A stretch of DNA of 64,000 nt from Nocardioides sp. SR21 (GTDB taxonomy: Bacteria > Actinomycetota > Actinomycetes > Propionibacteriales > Nocardioidaceae). Under the pieces are notes generated by a model, which saw only the letters and a program-made list of their open reading frames with translations, had not been told where the DNA came from and made no database searches. How positions within the stretch are numbered: the first letter of the stretch is position 1; each line of letters opens with the position of its first letter. Shown here piece after piece: positions 1 to 11,661 of the stretch. The DNA lies in assembly GCF_022761125.1 (NCBI RefSeq), contig NZ_JAKWJR010000004.1:310001-374000 (forward strand). Reading direction: 5' to 3'. Position numbers and translations under genes: made by a program.

Positions 1-364
1 AGGTCGTGCCGGGCGAGGATCCGCGCCAGCTCCAGCCCGACGTGGCCGATGCCGAACACGGCGACCGCCGGGACGACGGGCAGCGGCTCGAGCAGCAGCG
101 TCACCTCGCCGCCGCAGCACTGCACGCCGTGCTCGTACGGCGCCTTGTCGGACAGGTTCACGGTGACCATCTCCGGCTCGGCACCCAGCGCCCGGGCGCG
201 CTCGGTCGCGACCTCCTCGAGGTTGCCGCCGCCGACCGTGCCCCAGGTGGCGTCGGCGGTCACGACCATCTTGGCGCCGGCGTCTCGGGGCGCGTGCCCG
301 CGGACCGCCGCGACCGTGACCAGCACCCCGGGCGTGCGCGTCTCACGCAGCCGGGTGACCGCGG

Positions 365-377
<13 letters not shown>
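1..377 (-). CDS. xdhC: XdhC-family molybdenum cofactor insertion protein, N-terminal part (runs off the left edge)
   Basis: XdhC proteins bind molybdenum cofactor, help its sulfuration and insert it into xanthine dehydrogenase. About 125 N-terminal residues are visible and the rest lies beyond position 1. The translation starts VDWLTAVTRL and contains GTVGGGNLEE, a CCGGE segment, and the start of a Rossmann-like motif (VFGIGHVGLELARIL), which are typical of the family. The chosen start is a GTG at 377-375, which overlaps the end of xdhB by 13 bases, so the two are probably translationally coupled. It is the third gene of xdhA-xdhB-xdhC. The function call is firm at family level; the C-terminal domain cannot be checked. 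Confidence 0.88.
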
Positions 378-2589
<2,212 letters not shown>

Positions 2590-2593
<4 letters not shown>

Positions 2594-3957
2594 GCGGTCA
2601 CCTCCGCGTGCAGGCGGAGCAGGGCCTGGCCGAGCATCGCCGAGCGGTACGACGCGCTCGCGCGGTGGTCGTCCAGCGGGGTGCCCTCGGTGGCGAGGAC
2701 CGCGGCGGCCGCGCGGACCGTCTCGTCGGTCCACGGCTGCCCGACGAGCGCCGCCTCGGTCGCGGTGGCGCGGAGCGGGGTCGCCGCCACGCCGCCGAGG
2801 CCGATCGCTGCCCGCGTGACGATGCCGCCGTCGACGTCGAGCGCGAACCCGACCGCGACGCTGGAGATGTCGTCGAAGCGGCGCTTTGCGATCTTGTGGA
2901 ACGCCGCGGTGCGGGCCACCGGCAGTGGGACGCGGACCGCCCGGATCAGCTCTCCGGGCCGCCGGACGGTCTGCCGGTAGCCGGTGAAGTACGCGGTCAG
3001 CGGCACCTCGCGCTCGCCCTCCGCGCTGACCAGCAGGACCGTCGCGTCGAGCGCGAGCAGGGCCGGCGGGAGGTCGCCGATCGGGGAGGCGGTGCCGAGG
3101 TTGCCGCCGACGGTCGCCGCGTTGCGGATCGGCCGGGAGGCGAACTGGGGGAGCACCTGCTCCAGCAGCGGGACCGCGCCGTCGAGGCGGCGCTCGATCT
3201 CGGTGAGGGTGAGCGCCGCACCGACCTCGACGTACTCCGGCGTCGAGCGGAGCTCGCGCAGCTCCGGGAGGTGGTCGACGGGGACGAGACGAGGAGGCCG
3301 GGCGCCACGGAGGTTGGCCTCCACGCCGGTGTCCGTGCAGCCGGCGGTGACCAGGGCGTCGGGCTCGTCCGCGAGCAGCCGGAGCACCTCCGCCAGGCCG
3401 GGGCGGCTCGAGGGGGTGGGTGGGGGCGGCTGGTGCCGCCGGGCCGCGAGGAAGTCGTCGAGGTCGGGCTGCCCGAGCGCGCGGGCGGCGTCCAGGATCG
3501 GGCGGTAGCCGGTGCACCGGCAGAGGTTGCCGCTGAGCGCGTGCGTGTCGAAGCCGTTGGAGCCGTTCAGCTGGACCCGGTCGGCCCGGTAGTACTCCGC
3601 GGCCATGCTGCAGACGAACCCGGGCGTGCAGTAGCCGCACTGCGAGCCGCCCCGGACCGCCATCTCGTGCTGCACCGGGTGCAGCGCCTCGGGCGTACCG
3701 AGCCCCTCCGCGGTGACGACCTCCTGGCCGTCGAGGGCGGCCGCGGGCAGCAGGCACGAGTTGAGCGCGGTCCACTCGGTGGGGGTGTCCGCGCCGGGGC
3801 GGGCGAGGAGGACGGTGCAGGCGCCGCACTCGCCCTCGGCGCAGCCCTCCTTGGCGCCGGTGAAGCCCTGGCCACGCAGCCAGTCGAGGGCGGTGGTGTG
3901 CGGGGGCGCGCCGAGCGGGCGGGGCGCGCCGTTCACGATGACGGTGTCGGGTTCCAT
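2590..3957 (-). CDS. xdhA: Xanthine dehydrogenase small subunit, fused 2Fe-2S and FAD domains
   Basis: This 455-residue protein passes electrons from the molybdenum centre through two 2Fe-2S clusters to FAD and on to NAD. The plant-type ferredoxin cluster is ligated by C39, C44, C47 and C68 (GCAEGECGACT). The second cluster uses C107, C110, C146 and C148 (QCGYCTPGF, CRCTGY). The FAD-binding part follows from about residue 170, with RPIRNAATVGGNLGTASPIGD as its hallmark. The start at MEPDTVIVNG is set by the ferredoxin fold, and the stop overlaps the xdhB start. It is the first gene of the operon and is divergent from the helicase gene at 4225. Confidence 0.93.
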
Positions 3958-4224
3958 GGACGTTCCTGGGTCGGAGGTGCGGGCGGCCTGTGAGGCGCGC
4001 TTCAGAAGCCGTGCGCGACGCGTCCTCGCGTCCAGGCGGTCCGGTGCACGTGCCGACGTACGTCCATGATCGACCAACTTACGCCGCTCCGCGGGGGTCG
4101 CGCTATGCTGTCGCCAGCACATCCGCCGTCCGTGGGCGCTCTGCCCCCGTCGGCGACTTCTCGTCGCGGATCGACTCCGGTCGAACCCGTCTGACGACCG
4201 TTTCACGTACTCCAAGGAGGAGTC
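3958..4224. promoter_or_regulatory. Divergent intergenic region between xdhA and the SNF2 helicase gene
   Basis: These 267 bases hold the promoters of both flanking transcription units. For the helicase a -10-like TATGCT lies at 4104-4109, with only a weak -35 candidate (TTACGC at 4079). An unusually strong ribosome site, AAGGAGG, at 4214-4220 precedes a TTG start at 4225. No clear palindromic operator was found. The promoter call is inference from weak matches. Confidence 0.35.
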
Positions 4225-6375
4225 TTGGCTCGACAGGGCCAGCAACAGCAGGCAGGCCGCCGTACGTCGACGCGACAGCGCCGCGGCCGCCCCCTCGACA
4301 ACGAGGGCATCATCCCGGTGCTCGCCCGCGCCGTCCGCGAGGTCGAGACCGCCGTGCAACGCGGCGCGGTGTCGCCGTCCACGCGCACCAAGTACCAGGT
4401 CGTCGCCCTGCTGGTCCGCGAGGAGCGGGCCAACCTCAAGGCCGACACGACCACCACCGAGGCGCAGCGCGCCGAGCAGCTCAAGCGCCTCGACGGGATC
4501 GCCACGATCCTCGCCAAGACCGCCGCGCGGGACACCTCGCTGCTGATGCTGCTCGCCGAGGACGCCGAGGTGTCCGACTCCGCGCGCGAGCTGCGCCGGC
4601 GGATGCTCGAGGCCGGCGGCGTCGAGCTGCCCGAGGAGGAGCCCGAGCCCGAGGCTCCGGTCGAGGTGACCGCCGCGCCGACCACGCGCCGCGTCGTACC
4701 CCTGTCGGTCGTCCAGCGTCAGCTCTCCAACCCGTTCCTCGTGCCGGACTTCACCGCCGTGCAGCCCGGCAGCGGCAAGGCCCGCCGGCTCGCCGGCTGG
4801 GAGCTGCTCGGCCCGCTGTTCCGGTCGTTCGAGTACGCCAGCAACGGCCCGTCCTGCATGCCGCTGCCCGACCCGGTGCAGACGCCCGTCCCGCTGCCCG
4901 CGGGCCGCGAGCTCATGCACCACCAGGCGCAGCTGATCGCCGGTGCCGCCGAGGGGCACCGCACGTTCCTGCTCGCCGACGAGCCGGGTCTCGGCAAGAC
5001 CGCGCAGGCGCTGCTGGCGGCCCAGGCCGCGGACGCGTTCCCGCTGCTGGTCGTCGTCCCCAACGTCGTGAAGATGAACTGGGCCCGCGAGGTCGGGCTC
5101 TGGACGCCGAACCGCTCCGTGACCGTGATCCACGGCGATGGCAGCGACATCGACGGCTTCGCCGACATCTTCGTCGTGAACTACGAGATCCTCGACCGGC
5201 ACGTCGGCTGGCTGGCCAACCACGGCCTGCGCGGCATGGTCGTGGACGAGGCGCACTTCATCAAGAACAAGTCCTCGCAGCGCTCGCAGCACGTGCTGTT
5301 CCTCGCCGACCGGATCCGCGCCCGGATGGGCCGGCCGCTGCTGATGGCGCTGACCGGCACCCCGCTGATCAACGACATCGAGGACTTCCAGGCGATCTGG
5401 GAGTTCCTCGGCTGGATCGACGAGAAGAAGCCGCTCGGGCAGCTCATCGACAGCCTCGAGGAGTCCGGGCTGACCCCGGCCGACCCGGGCTTCTACCCGG
5501 CCGCCCGGCGCAGCGTCGTCGACCGCGGCATCGTCCGGCGCCGCAAGATCGACGTCGCCTCCGACATCCCCGCCCGCCGGGTCGCCGACCTCCCCGTCGA
5601 GCTCGACGACGAGGCCGGCCGCTCGATCCGCGCCGCGGAGCAGGAGCTGGCCCGCCGCCTGGTGGCCCGCTACGAGACCGCGCTCGCGACCCGTACGTCG
5701 GGCCGCACCGTCGAGGGCATCGACCACCGCCTGGTCCGCCAGGTCGCCACGTGGGAGCGCGAGGACATGGAGTCCTCGAGCGACGAGAACGTCTTCAGCA
5801 TGATGCGCCGCATCGGCAAGGCGAAGGCCGGGCTGGCGGCGGACTACGCCGCCCAGCTGGCGCGCAGCGTCGGCAAGGTCGTGTTCTTCGCCAAGCACAT
5901 CGAGGTCATGGACGCGGCCGAGGAGACCTTCGCCCAGCGCGGCCTGCGGTACTCCTCGATCCGCGGCGACCAGACGACCGCCGTACGCACCCGCAACATC
6001 GACGAGTTCGTCAACGACCCCGAGGTCGCGGTCATCGTCTGTTCGCTCACCGCGGCCGGCGTCGGCGTGAACCTCCAGGTCGCCTCGAACGTCGTCCTCG
6101 CCGAGCTGTCGTGGACCGCCGCCGAGCAGACCCAGGCGATCGACCGGGTGCACCGGATCGGCCAGACCGAGCCGGTCACCGCCTGGCGGATCATCGCCTC
6201 GCAGACCATCGACACCCGGATCGCCGAGCTCATCGACTCCAAGGCCGGCCTGGCCGCGGTCGCGCTCGACGGCTCGGACGAAGAGGTCTCGAAGTCCGCC
6301 GACCTCCAGCTGGAGGCGCTGGTCGCCCTGCTCACCCACGCGCTCGAGGACGCCGAGGCCGCGCGCGTCGGCTGA
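4225..6375 (+). CDS. SNF2-family DEAD/DEAH-box helicase
   Basis: This 716-residue protein is a superfamily 2 ATPase of the SNF2 type, probably remodelling protein-DNA complexes or annealing DNA during repair or restart. A charged, partly helical N-terminal region (1-160) has no recognised domain. The ATPase core shows the P-loop ADEPGLGKTAQ (about 251-261), the DEAH box VVDEAHFIKN (D341), LTGTPLIND, and in the second lobe DRVHRIGQTEPV (about 641-652). The TTG start follows AAGGAGG. The layout resembles SMARCAL1-like bacterial SNF2 proteins, but no accessory domain is visible and the biological role is unknown. It stands alone and ends just before the sigma factor promoter. Confidence 0.85.
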   Translation: MARQGQQQQAGRRTSTRQRRGRPLDNEGIIPVLARAVREVETAVQRGAVSPSTRTKYQVVALLVREERANLKADTTTTEAQRAEQLKRLDGIATILAKTAARDTSLLMLLAEDAEVSDSARELRRRMLEAGGVELPEEEPEPEAPVEVTAAPTTRRVVPLSVVQRQLSNPFLVPDFTAVQPGSGKARRLAGWELLGPLFRSFEYASNGPSCMPLPDPVQTPVPLPAGRELMHHQAQLIAGAAEGHRTFLLADEPGLGKTAQALLAAQAADAFPLLVVVPNVVKMNWAREVGLWTPNRSVTVIHGDGSDIDGFADIFVVNYEILDRHVGWLANHGLRGMVVDEAHFIKNKSSQRSQHVLFLADRIRARMGRPLLMALTGTPLINDIEDFQAIWEFLGWIDEKKPLGQLIDSLEESGLTPADPGFYPAARRSVVDRGIVRRRKIDVASDIPARRVADLPVELDDEAGRSIRAAEQELARRLVARYETALATRTSGRTVEGIDHRLVRQVATWEREDMESSSDENVFSMMRRIGKAKAGLAADYAAQLARSVGKVVFFAKHIEVMDAAEETFAQRGLRYSSIRGDQTTAVRTRNIDEFVNDPEVAVIVCSLTAAGVGVNLQVASNVVLAELSWTAAEQTQAIDRVHRIGQTEPVTAWRIIASQTIDTRIAELIDSKAGLAAVALDGSDEEVSKSADLQLEALVALLTHALEDAEAARVG

Positions 6376-6376
6376 T

Positions 6377-6404
6377 TGAACCGCGGCACCACCACCTCCG
6401 TGTG
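6377..6404 (+). promoter_or_regulatory. SigL-type promoter upstream of the ECF sigma gene
   Basis: TGAACC at 6377-6382 is followed after 16 bases by CGTGTG at 6399-6404. This matches the -35 TGAACC and -10 CGTGT pattern described for mycobacterial SigL. The transcript would begin about 6410, only some 15 bases before the ATG at 6425, with a purine-rich ribosome site. The promoter overlaps the end of the preceding helicase gene by its -35 edge only. Autoregulation is inferred. Confidence 0.6.
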
Positions 6405-6424
6405 TACTGGAGGTGGGAGGTGTG

Positions 6425-6937
6425 ATGGCCGACAGCCCGGTCGCCCTGATGCAGCAGCTGCACGACGAGCACGCGAGCGCGCTCTGGGGCTACTGCCTGC
6501 GCCTGACGAACGGGGACCGGGCGCGGGCCGAGGACGTCGTGCAGGAGACGCTGCTGCGGGCGTGGCGCAACTTCGCCGCGCTCGAGGAGTCGCACGGGTC
6601 GGTGCGTTCGTGGCTGTTCCGCGTCTCGCGCAACATCGTGATCGACGAGTGGCGCACCAAGCGGTCGCAGAGCGAGATCAGCGTCGCCGACGTCCCCGAC
6701 CGGCGTGGCGAGCCGGACCGCACCGACCAGGTGCTGCTGGCCTGGGTGGTCGCGGATGCGCTGACCCGCCTCTCGCCGGACCATCGCGCGGTGCTGCTCG
6801 AGTGCTACTACCGCGGGCAGACGGTCGCCGAGGCGGCGCGCCGGCTGGGCGTCCCCGAGGGCACGGTGAAGTCGCGCACCCACTACGCGCTCCGTGCGCT
6901 GCGGCTGGCGCTGGAGGAGATGGGGGTGGTCGCGTGA
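6425..6937 (+). CDS. sigL: ECF sigma factor, SigL-like
   Basis: This 170-residue sigma factor directs RNA polymerase to extracytoplasmic-stress promoters. Region 2 is at about residues 10-75 (QLHDEHASALWGYCLRLT, AEDVVQETLLRAWR, RSWLFRVSRNIVIDEWR). Region 4 is at about 105-165 (LSPDHRAVLLECYYRGQ, LGVPEGTVKSRTHYALRALR). The sequence aligns well from memory with M. tuberculosis SigL, including the C-terminal ALRLALEEMGV. ATG 6425 follows GGGAGG; a GTG at 6413 is in frame but would sit on the predicted transcript start. The stop overlaps the anti-sigma start as GTGA. The symbol is assigned by similarity and the target genes are unknown. Confidence 0.85.
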   Translation: MADSPVALMQQLHDEHASALWGYCLRLTNGDRARAEDVVQETLLRAWRNFAALEESHGSVRSWLFRVSRNIVIDEWRTKRSQSEISVADVPDRRGEPDRTDQVLLAWVVADALTRLSPDHRAVLLECYYRGQTVAEAARRLGVPEGTVKSRTHYALRALRLALEEMGVVA

Positions 6938-7638
6938 ACGACACGGGGACCTGCGACTTCGCCCACCTCGACGCGGCGTACGTCCTCGGCGCGCTGAGCG
7001 CCGACGAGCGGCTGGAGTACGAGCGGCACCTGCCCGGCTGCCGGTCGTGCTCGCAGGCCGTCCAGGAGCTCGCCGGCCTGCCGGGCCTGCTCGCCCAGGT
7101 CTCGCCCGACGTGCTCGAGTCAGAGCCGGACGAGGAGCCGGTGCCGGACACGCTGCTGCCCTCCCTGGTCCGGGAGGTACGGCGCACCCAGCACCGCCGG
7201 CGCTGGACGGCAGCGCTGGTCGCGGCCGCGGCCGTCGTCCTGGTCGCGGCCGTCAGCGTGGTGGTGGTGGCGACGAACGGCGACGAGGCTCCGCCCGCGG
7301 CCGCGCCGGCCCGCGAGATGACCCAGGTCGAGCAGAGCAGTGTGTGGGGCGAGCTCTCGATGACCTCGGTCGACTGGGGCACCCGGCTCGACCTCACCTG
7401 CAGCTACGAGGCCCCGAGCGGGGGCTACCTCGACGACGGCCCGCCGGTCTACTCGCTCGTCGTGCACACCCGAGACGGCGCCACCGAGCAGGTGGCGTCG
7501 TGGACCGGCCTGCCCGGGGAGCCGGTGCACATCACCGGCGCGACCGCACGGACCACCGAGGAGATCTCGTACGTCGAGGTGCGCACCGCCGACGGTCAAC
7601 CGGTGCTCTCGCTGGCCCAGAGCCGGAACAGCAGGTAG
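6934..7638 (+). CDS. rslA: Membrane-bound zinc anti-sigma factor, RslA-like
   Basis: This 234-residue protein should hold the preceding sigma factor inactive at the membrane and release it on an oxidative or envelope signal. The N-terminal zinc-binding domain shows the HxxxCxxC motif in HLPGCRSC. A single membrane helix (about residues 88-108, AALVAAAAVVLVAAVSVVVV) is followed by an extracytoplasmic domain of about 125 residues, as in RslA. The GTG start overlaps the sigma stop by 4 bases. The last 43 bases run into the convergent ceramidase-family gene (7596-8378). The pair is a standard sigma/anti-sigma operon. Confidence 0.85.
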   Translation: MNDTGTCDFAHLDAAYVLGALSADERLEYERHLPGCRSCSQAVQELAGLPGLLAQVSPDVLESEPDEEPVPDTLLPSLVREVRRTQHRRRWTAALVAAAAVVLVAAVSVVVVATNGDEAPPAAAPAREMTQVEQSSVWGELSMTSVDWGTRLDLTCSYEAPSGGYLDDGPPVYSLVVHTRDGATEQVASWTGLPGEPVHITGATARTTEEISYVEVRTADGQPVLSLAQSRNSR

Positions 7639-8378
7639 GCCGACACCGCGCCCAGCAGGTGCCACGCCCCGTGGCCCTGGAGCAGCGAGTGCGGGTCGCA
7701 CCAGTGGGTCTTGGTGACGTTCCAGATCGCGAACGCGACGAGGATGACGCCGAGCGCTCCCGCACCCCACCGGAGGTCGGTGCGGACGCCGTTCTCGTGG
7801 CGCCGCCACAGACGGACCTCCACGACGACCGCGGTCAGCAGCAGCGCCGCGAACGCGACGTTCCCCGCCTGCTGCACGACCGGCACGTCGTCGCCGAGCA
7901 GCCCGATCAGCTCGCAGGCGGCGACGAGCAGCAGGAACAGCTGCCAGAAGAACACCCGGTCCCGGCGGTACCACCGCAGCACGGCGTACGCCGCCGCGAA
8001 GGACGCGACGAGGTACATGCTCAACAGGTCGAGCTGGCCACCGACCTCGGACTGGGTGGCATGCATCGCCGCGCTCGCCGGCCCCAGGAGCACCACGAGG
8101 CAGGCGTACGGCGTCGCCAGGCCGTTGAGCGCCCATTTGTCCCGGGGAATCCGGCCGGCGTGCCAGGCGATGACCAGCCCGGCGACCACGAACCCGAGGT
8201 TGGAGAACGAGTTCGCCGGCTGCAGCACGACCGCGTCGCGGGCCGCCTCGCAGAAGTTCGCCCCGCGCCCGACGTCCGGCCCGAGCCAGTCCGCGCCGAC
8301 CGCGACCGCCAGCAGCGCGATCGAGACCACGGCGACCGCGCCCGCGCACGCGAGCGGGCGTAGCGACCGGTCGGGCAT
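7596..8378 (-). CDS. Ceramidase-family (CREST superfamily) integral membrane protein
   Basis: This 260-residue protein has about seven hydrophobic segments and the signature blocks of alkaline ceramidases: a FCE motif near residue 42, QPANSFSNLGF, a HAT segment near residue 105, and near the C terminus WCDPHSLLQGHGAWHLLGA. In characterised members, conserved histidine, aspartate and serine residues of these blocks bind zinc and cleave amide-linked lipids. In bacteria the substrate is usually unknown, and actinobacteria rarely make sphingolipids. It lies nine bases downstream of the APC permease gene on the same strand, so the two are probably cotranscribed. Its 3' end overlaps rslA on the opposite strand. 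Confidence 0.78.
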   Translation of the reverse strand: MPDRSLRPLACAGAVAVVSIALLAVAVGADWLGPDVGRGANFCEAARDAVVLQPANSFSNLGFVVAGLVIAWHAGRIPRDKWALNGLATPYACLVVLLGPASAAMHATQSEVGGQLDLLSMYLVASFAAAYAVLRWYRRDRVFFWQLFLLLVAACELIGLLGDDVPVVQQAGNVAFAALLLTAVVVEVRLWRRHENGVRTDLRWGAGALGVILVAFAIWNVTKTHWCDPHSLLQGHGAWHLLGAVSAYLLFRLWASESTG

Positions 8379-8387
8379 GGCCCCAAC

Positions 8388-9680
8388 CTAGGGCCAGTCC
8401 TCCGGACCGGCCGGGACCAGCGCGGCGCTGCCGCCGGCGCGGCGCACCCGCCGCCCCTGGTGCGTCGTCCAGGCCACCGCGGCCAGGGCGACGACGAGCT
8501 GGGGGAGGAGGTACTGGCCCGTGAACGCCAGCAGTCCCAGCGTCGCCACGAACGAGACGACGGCCCCGCGCCACACCCAGGTGCGGCGGGGGAGCAGCTT
8601 CATGGCGGCCGCGGTGCCGGCGAGGTAGACGATCGTGAACGCACCGGTCACCAACCACATGGTCTTCTCGAGGGGTACGTCGACGAGCGCCACGGCGGCG
8701 AGGGTGCCGAGCGACCCGGCCGTGACCACCAGCAGCGAGTGGCGCGGCACCTCCCCGGCCGTGGAGCCGCGGGCGAACCACAACGGCAGCGAGCCGTCGC
8801 GGCCCAGCGCCGCTCCGAGGCGCGCGCTGCCGGCGAAGTAGGCGTTCATCGCGCCGAGCGACAGCAGCACCGCGACCACCGTGGTCGCCCCGCGGGCGGG
8901 CTCGCCGAAGCCGAGGACGAGCAGGTCCGACAGCGGGGCCTTGCCGGTGTCGGGGCCGAGCACCGCGACGGTCGCGAACGCGATGCCGAGGTAGAGCACC
9001 GCCATCACCACCAGGGCGATCGCCGTCGCCCGGCCGATGTCGCGCTCGGGGTTGCGGTAGTCGCCGGACAGCGACGTCACGACCTCCCAGCCCGCGAAGG
9101 CCCACACCAGCAGGGCGGCCGCGGAGCCGACCGCGGCCCAGCCGTGCGGGGCGAACGGCGTGAGGTGGTCGGTGGTCGCGTGGGGGAGCGAGACCAGTGT
9201 GGCCACCATCAGCAGCAGCGCGAGCGCGGCCGCGATGAACAGCTGCACGCGGCCCGAGACGCGGACGCCGAACCAGTTCATCACCGCGACGGTCGCGATC
9301 AGCGCACCCGCGGTGAGCAGCTGCGTCTGCCGGCCGCCGCCGGCGCTGTCGGCGACGTACGCGCCCGCGAAGCCGGCGGCCGCGGGAGCGCCCAGCGGGA
9401 TCGCGAAGTAGAAGCACCAGCCGATCACCGTCGCCGGGCCCGCGCCGAACGCGCGCCGGACGTACGTCGACACGCCACCGCCGTCGGGGTGCCGGGCGCC
9501 GAGCGCCGCGAAGGTGGTGGCCAGCGGGACCGAGAGCAGCACGAGGACCAGCCAGGCCACCAGCGAGGCCGGGCCGGCCTCGTGAGCGGCGAGCGCGGGA
9601 AGGGAGATCACGCCGGTGCCGAGCACGGCACCGAGGGTCAGTGCCGCGCCCTGGGGGACGCCGAGGCTGCCATGGGTCAC
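8388..9680 (-). CDS. APC-superfamily amino acid permease
   Basis: This 430-residue membrane protein with about 12 hydrophobic segments should carry amino acids or related compounds by secondary transport. The N terminus has the APC glycine-rich first helix (LGAVLGTGVISLPALAAHEAG), followed by LGARHPDGGGVSTYVRRAFG, which is typical of the YjeH/amino acid efflux branch. The start is a GTG (VTHGSLGVPQG). It lies upstream of the ceramidase-family gene. Direction of transport and substrate cannot be read from the sequence. Confidence 0.82.
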   Translation of the reverse strand: MTHGSLGVPQGAALTLGAVLGTGVISLPALAAHEAGPASLVAWLVLVLLSVPLATTFAALGARHPDGGGVSTYVRRAFGAGPATVIGWCFYFAIPLGAPAAAGFAGAYVADSAGGGRQTQLLTAGALIATVAVMNWFGVRVSGRVQLFIAAALALLLMVATLVSLPHATTDHLTPFAPHGWAAVGSAAALLVWAFAGWEVVTSLSGDYRNPERDIGRATAIALVVMAVLYLGIAFATVAVLGPDTGKAPLSDLLVLGFGEPARGATTVVAVLLSLGAMNAYFAGSARLGAALGRDGSLPLWFARGSTAGEVPRHSLLVVTAGSLGTLAAVALVDVPLEKTMWLVTGAFTIVYLAGTAAAMKLLPRRTWVWRGAVVSFVATLGLLAFTGQYLLPQLVVALAAVAWTTHQGRRVRRAGGSAALVPAGPEDWP

Positions 9681-9726
9681 GCGGACAATCTAGGGACCGC
9701 CACCGACAGTCCGCAGCGGGGTTTCC

Positions 9727-11193
9727 CTAACGGCGCGCCGGCACCACCGAGGCCGACAGGATGAAGCGCTGCTGGTCGTCGCGGGCCCGGCCCTGGCACG
9801 ACCAGTTCGTCTGGTGCCAGCACGAGAACCGGGTCGACGCGTTGACCAGCGTCACCGTCGCGGAGTAGGTCTGCCGACCGCTGAACGGGATGAGAGCACG
9901 CCCGACCCCCTTGCTGTTGAGCGGGATGGGGTTGGTGCTGATGCCGTTCTTGCGGCGCACCACGAGGTACGCCGCCGGCGACGTACGCGCCTCCGGCCCG
10001 TCGACGGCGATCCGCAGCTTCCAGCCCTTGCGGACACCGGCTCCGGGCGTGATCTTCACGTTCCGCGACGCCAGGTGGTTGATGCGCAGGGTGTCGGCCT
10101 TCCGGGGCGCGGCCTTGGTGAGGTCCCACGTCTGGCTGGCCGGCGCGGCCGGCCAGGCCTTGCCCTCGGCGTACGTGCGCGCCGGGACGGCGTTGCCGCC
10201 GGCGTACGCGCGGAAGACGTTCGCGAACCCGCCGCGGCGCGCGAGCACGCTCTTGACCGCGGCCGTCGAGAACTGGTGGCCGCCACCGGCGAACGCGCCG
10301 GCCTCGTTCCAGATCGAGCGGACCACGCCGATGCCGTAGCGGGCGGAGAGGAACTCGAAGAACGCCCAGTTGCCGTACTGGTTGAAGCCCTGCTCGTTGA
10401 AGCGGTCGAGGGACTGTGAGGGCTGGCCGACCTGGCCGTGCGCGAGGTACTGCCGGTTGTCGTTGACGTCGTCGGCGACCCGCTCCTCCATCCAGGTGGC
10501 GGTGGCCTCCATCAGCCAGGGGTCCTCGCCGTAGTCATAGCTGTACTGCACGGCGTGGAAGAACTCGTGCGCGGCGGTGACCCGCATCGAGTCCCGCGGC
10601 GGGGCGCCGTACTGCGCCTCGGAGAAGTCGTTGTCGAGGACGCAGTAGCCCGACGCGAGCCACTTGCGCCCCTGCGCGCGGCGCTCGGGGGCGCAGTAGC
10701 CGTAGACGCCCCGGGAGCCGACCTCCTTGAGGTAGACGTCGAGCTTGCCGTTGCCGCCGCGCTTCTTGTCGCTGAGCGGGGCGCGGTAGCCGAGCTGTCC
10801 GACCTCGATCCGCCAGACCTTGTTCATGAACTTCAGCGTGGAGTTCACCCAGGCCTGGCTGGGCGGAGCGTCAGCCGTCGACGTCACCCAGTGGATGCAG
10901 ATGTGGCCGCGGCACTTGCGCTCCGCCGGGACCGCGTAGCCGTCGCCGAACTGGTCGGTCGCACCGTCGGTGGGACGGGCCAGGTAGGCCTGCGCCTCGC
11001 GGCGCTGGGCGCCGCCGAGCTGCTGCTGGGCGATGAACAGGTCGCGCAGCACCATGGTCGTGTCACGGGTCGGCTCGCCGGAGAACGCCGACCTGGCGGC
11101 GTCGAGCGCCGGGTCCACCGGATCGTCGGCGACCGCCGGCACCGGTGCCAGCAGGGTCAGGGCGACCACGACGGCCAGGATCCAACCACGCAA
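9727..11193 (-). CDS. Secreted HEFFH zinc metalloprotease-like protein
   Basis: This 488-residue exported protein has a signal peptide (RGWILAVVVALTLLAPVPAVA) and a zincin motif AAHEFFHAVQYSYD, with a glutamate 19-20 residues on (WLMEATATWMEERV). This resembles the MXAN_6640-type putative metalloproteases. A C-terminal beta-rich region of about 150 residues ends with two cysteines (FSCWHQTNWSC). The chosen start is TTG at 11193, nine bases after GGAGG. The frame stays open to 11256, but those 21 extra residues would put the signal peptide far inside. It appears to be a single gene. Activity is predicted from the zinc motif only. Confidence 0.75.
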   Translation of the reverse strand: MRGWILAVVVALTLLAPVPAVADDPVDPALDAARSAFSGEPTRDTTMVLRDLFIAQQQLGGAQRREAQAYLARPTDGATDQFGDGYAVPAERKCRGHICIHWVTSTADAPPSQAWVNSTLKFMNKVWRIEVGQLGYRAPLSDKKRGGNGKLDVYLKEVGSRGVYGYCAPERRAQGRKWLASGYCVLDNDFSEAQYGAPPRDSMRVTAAHEFFHAVQYSYDYGEDPWLMEATATWMEERVADDVNDNRQYLAHGQVGQPSQSLDRFNEQGFNQYGNWAFFEFLSARYGIGVVRSIWNEAGAFAGGGHQFSTAAVKSVLARRGGFANVFRAYAGGNAVPARTYAEGKAWPAAPASQTWDLTKAAPRKADTLRINHLASRNVKITPGAGVRKGWKLRIAVDGPEARTSPAAYLVVRRKNGISTNPIPLNSKGVGRALIPFSGRQTYSATVTLVNASTRFSCWHQTNWSCQGRARDDQQRFILSASVVPARR

Positions 11194-11262
11194 TGTTCTG
11201 TTCCTCCCCGAGAACGACGAATGCCGTGAGACTGCCCGCACCGACGGGCCTGCCAAACCAGG

Positions 11263-11661
11263 TCAGCCCGTGCCGGAGATCTTCTCGATCAGCGCGGTGG
11301 TCGAGATGGCCGGCGTACGCGGGAGGTAGACGACCTCGCAGATGTCGTTGAACTCGTCGAATCGGCCGGCCCAGTCGTCGCCCATGACGAGGACGTCGGC
11401 CTGGTGCTCGAGGATGTAGTCGCGCTTGAGCTCGAGGCTCTCCTCGACGAACACCGCGTCGACCGGCTTGAGCGCTGCCACTATCGCGATCCGCTCGGCC
11501 TGGCTGAACACCGGCTCGCGGCCCTTCTTGCTGATGTTGAGCGCGTCCGCCGAGACGCCGACGACCAGCCGGTCCCCGAGCGCGGCGGCGCGCTCGATGA
11601 CGCGGAGGTGTCCGACATGGAACACGTCGAACGTGCCGAAGGTGATCACGGTGCGAGGCAT
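11263..11661 (-). CDS. Cytidylyltransferase-family protein (glycerol-3-phosphate cytidylyltransferase-like)
   Basis: This 132-residue nucleotidyltransferase shows the family motifs GTFDVFHVGHLRVIERA near the N terminus and ISTTALIEKI near the C terminus. It should transfer CMP to a small phosphorylated substrate, as TagD does for teichoic acid precursors or RfaE2 does for heptose. The size matches TagD (about 130 residues). The ATG at 11661 is chosen; longer frames upstream lack the fold. It is 69 bases upstream of the metalloprotease start on the same strand and divergent from the DUF445 gene. The exact substrate is open. Confidence 0.8.
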   Translation of the reverse strand: MPRTVITFGTFDVFHVGHLRVIERAAALGDRLVVGVSADALNISKKGREPVFSQAERIAIVAALKPVDAVFVEESLELKRDYILEHQADVLVMGDDWAGRFDEFNDICEVVYLPRTPAISTTALIEKISGTG

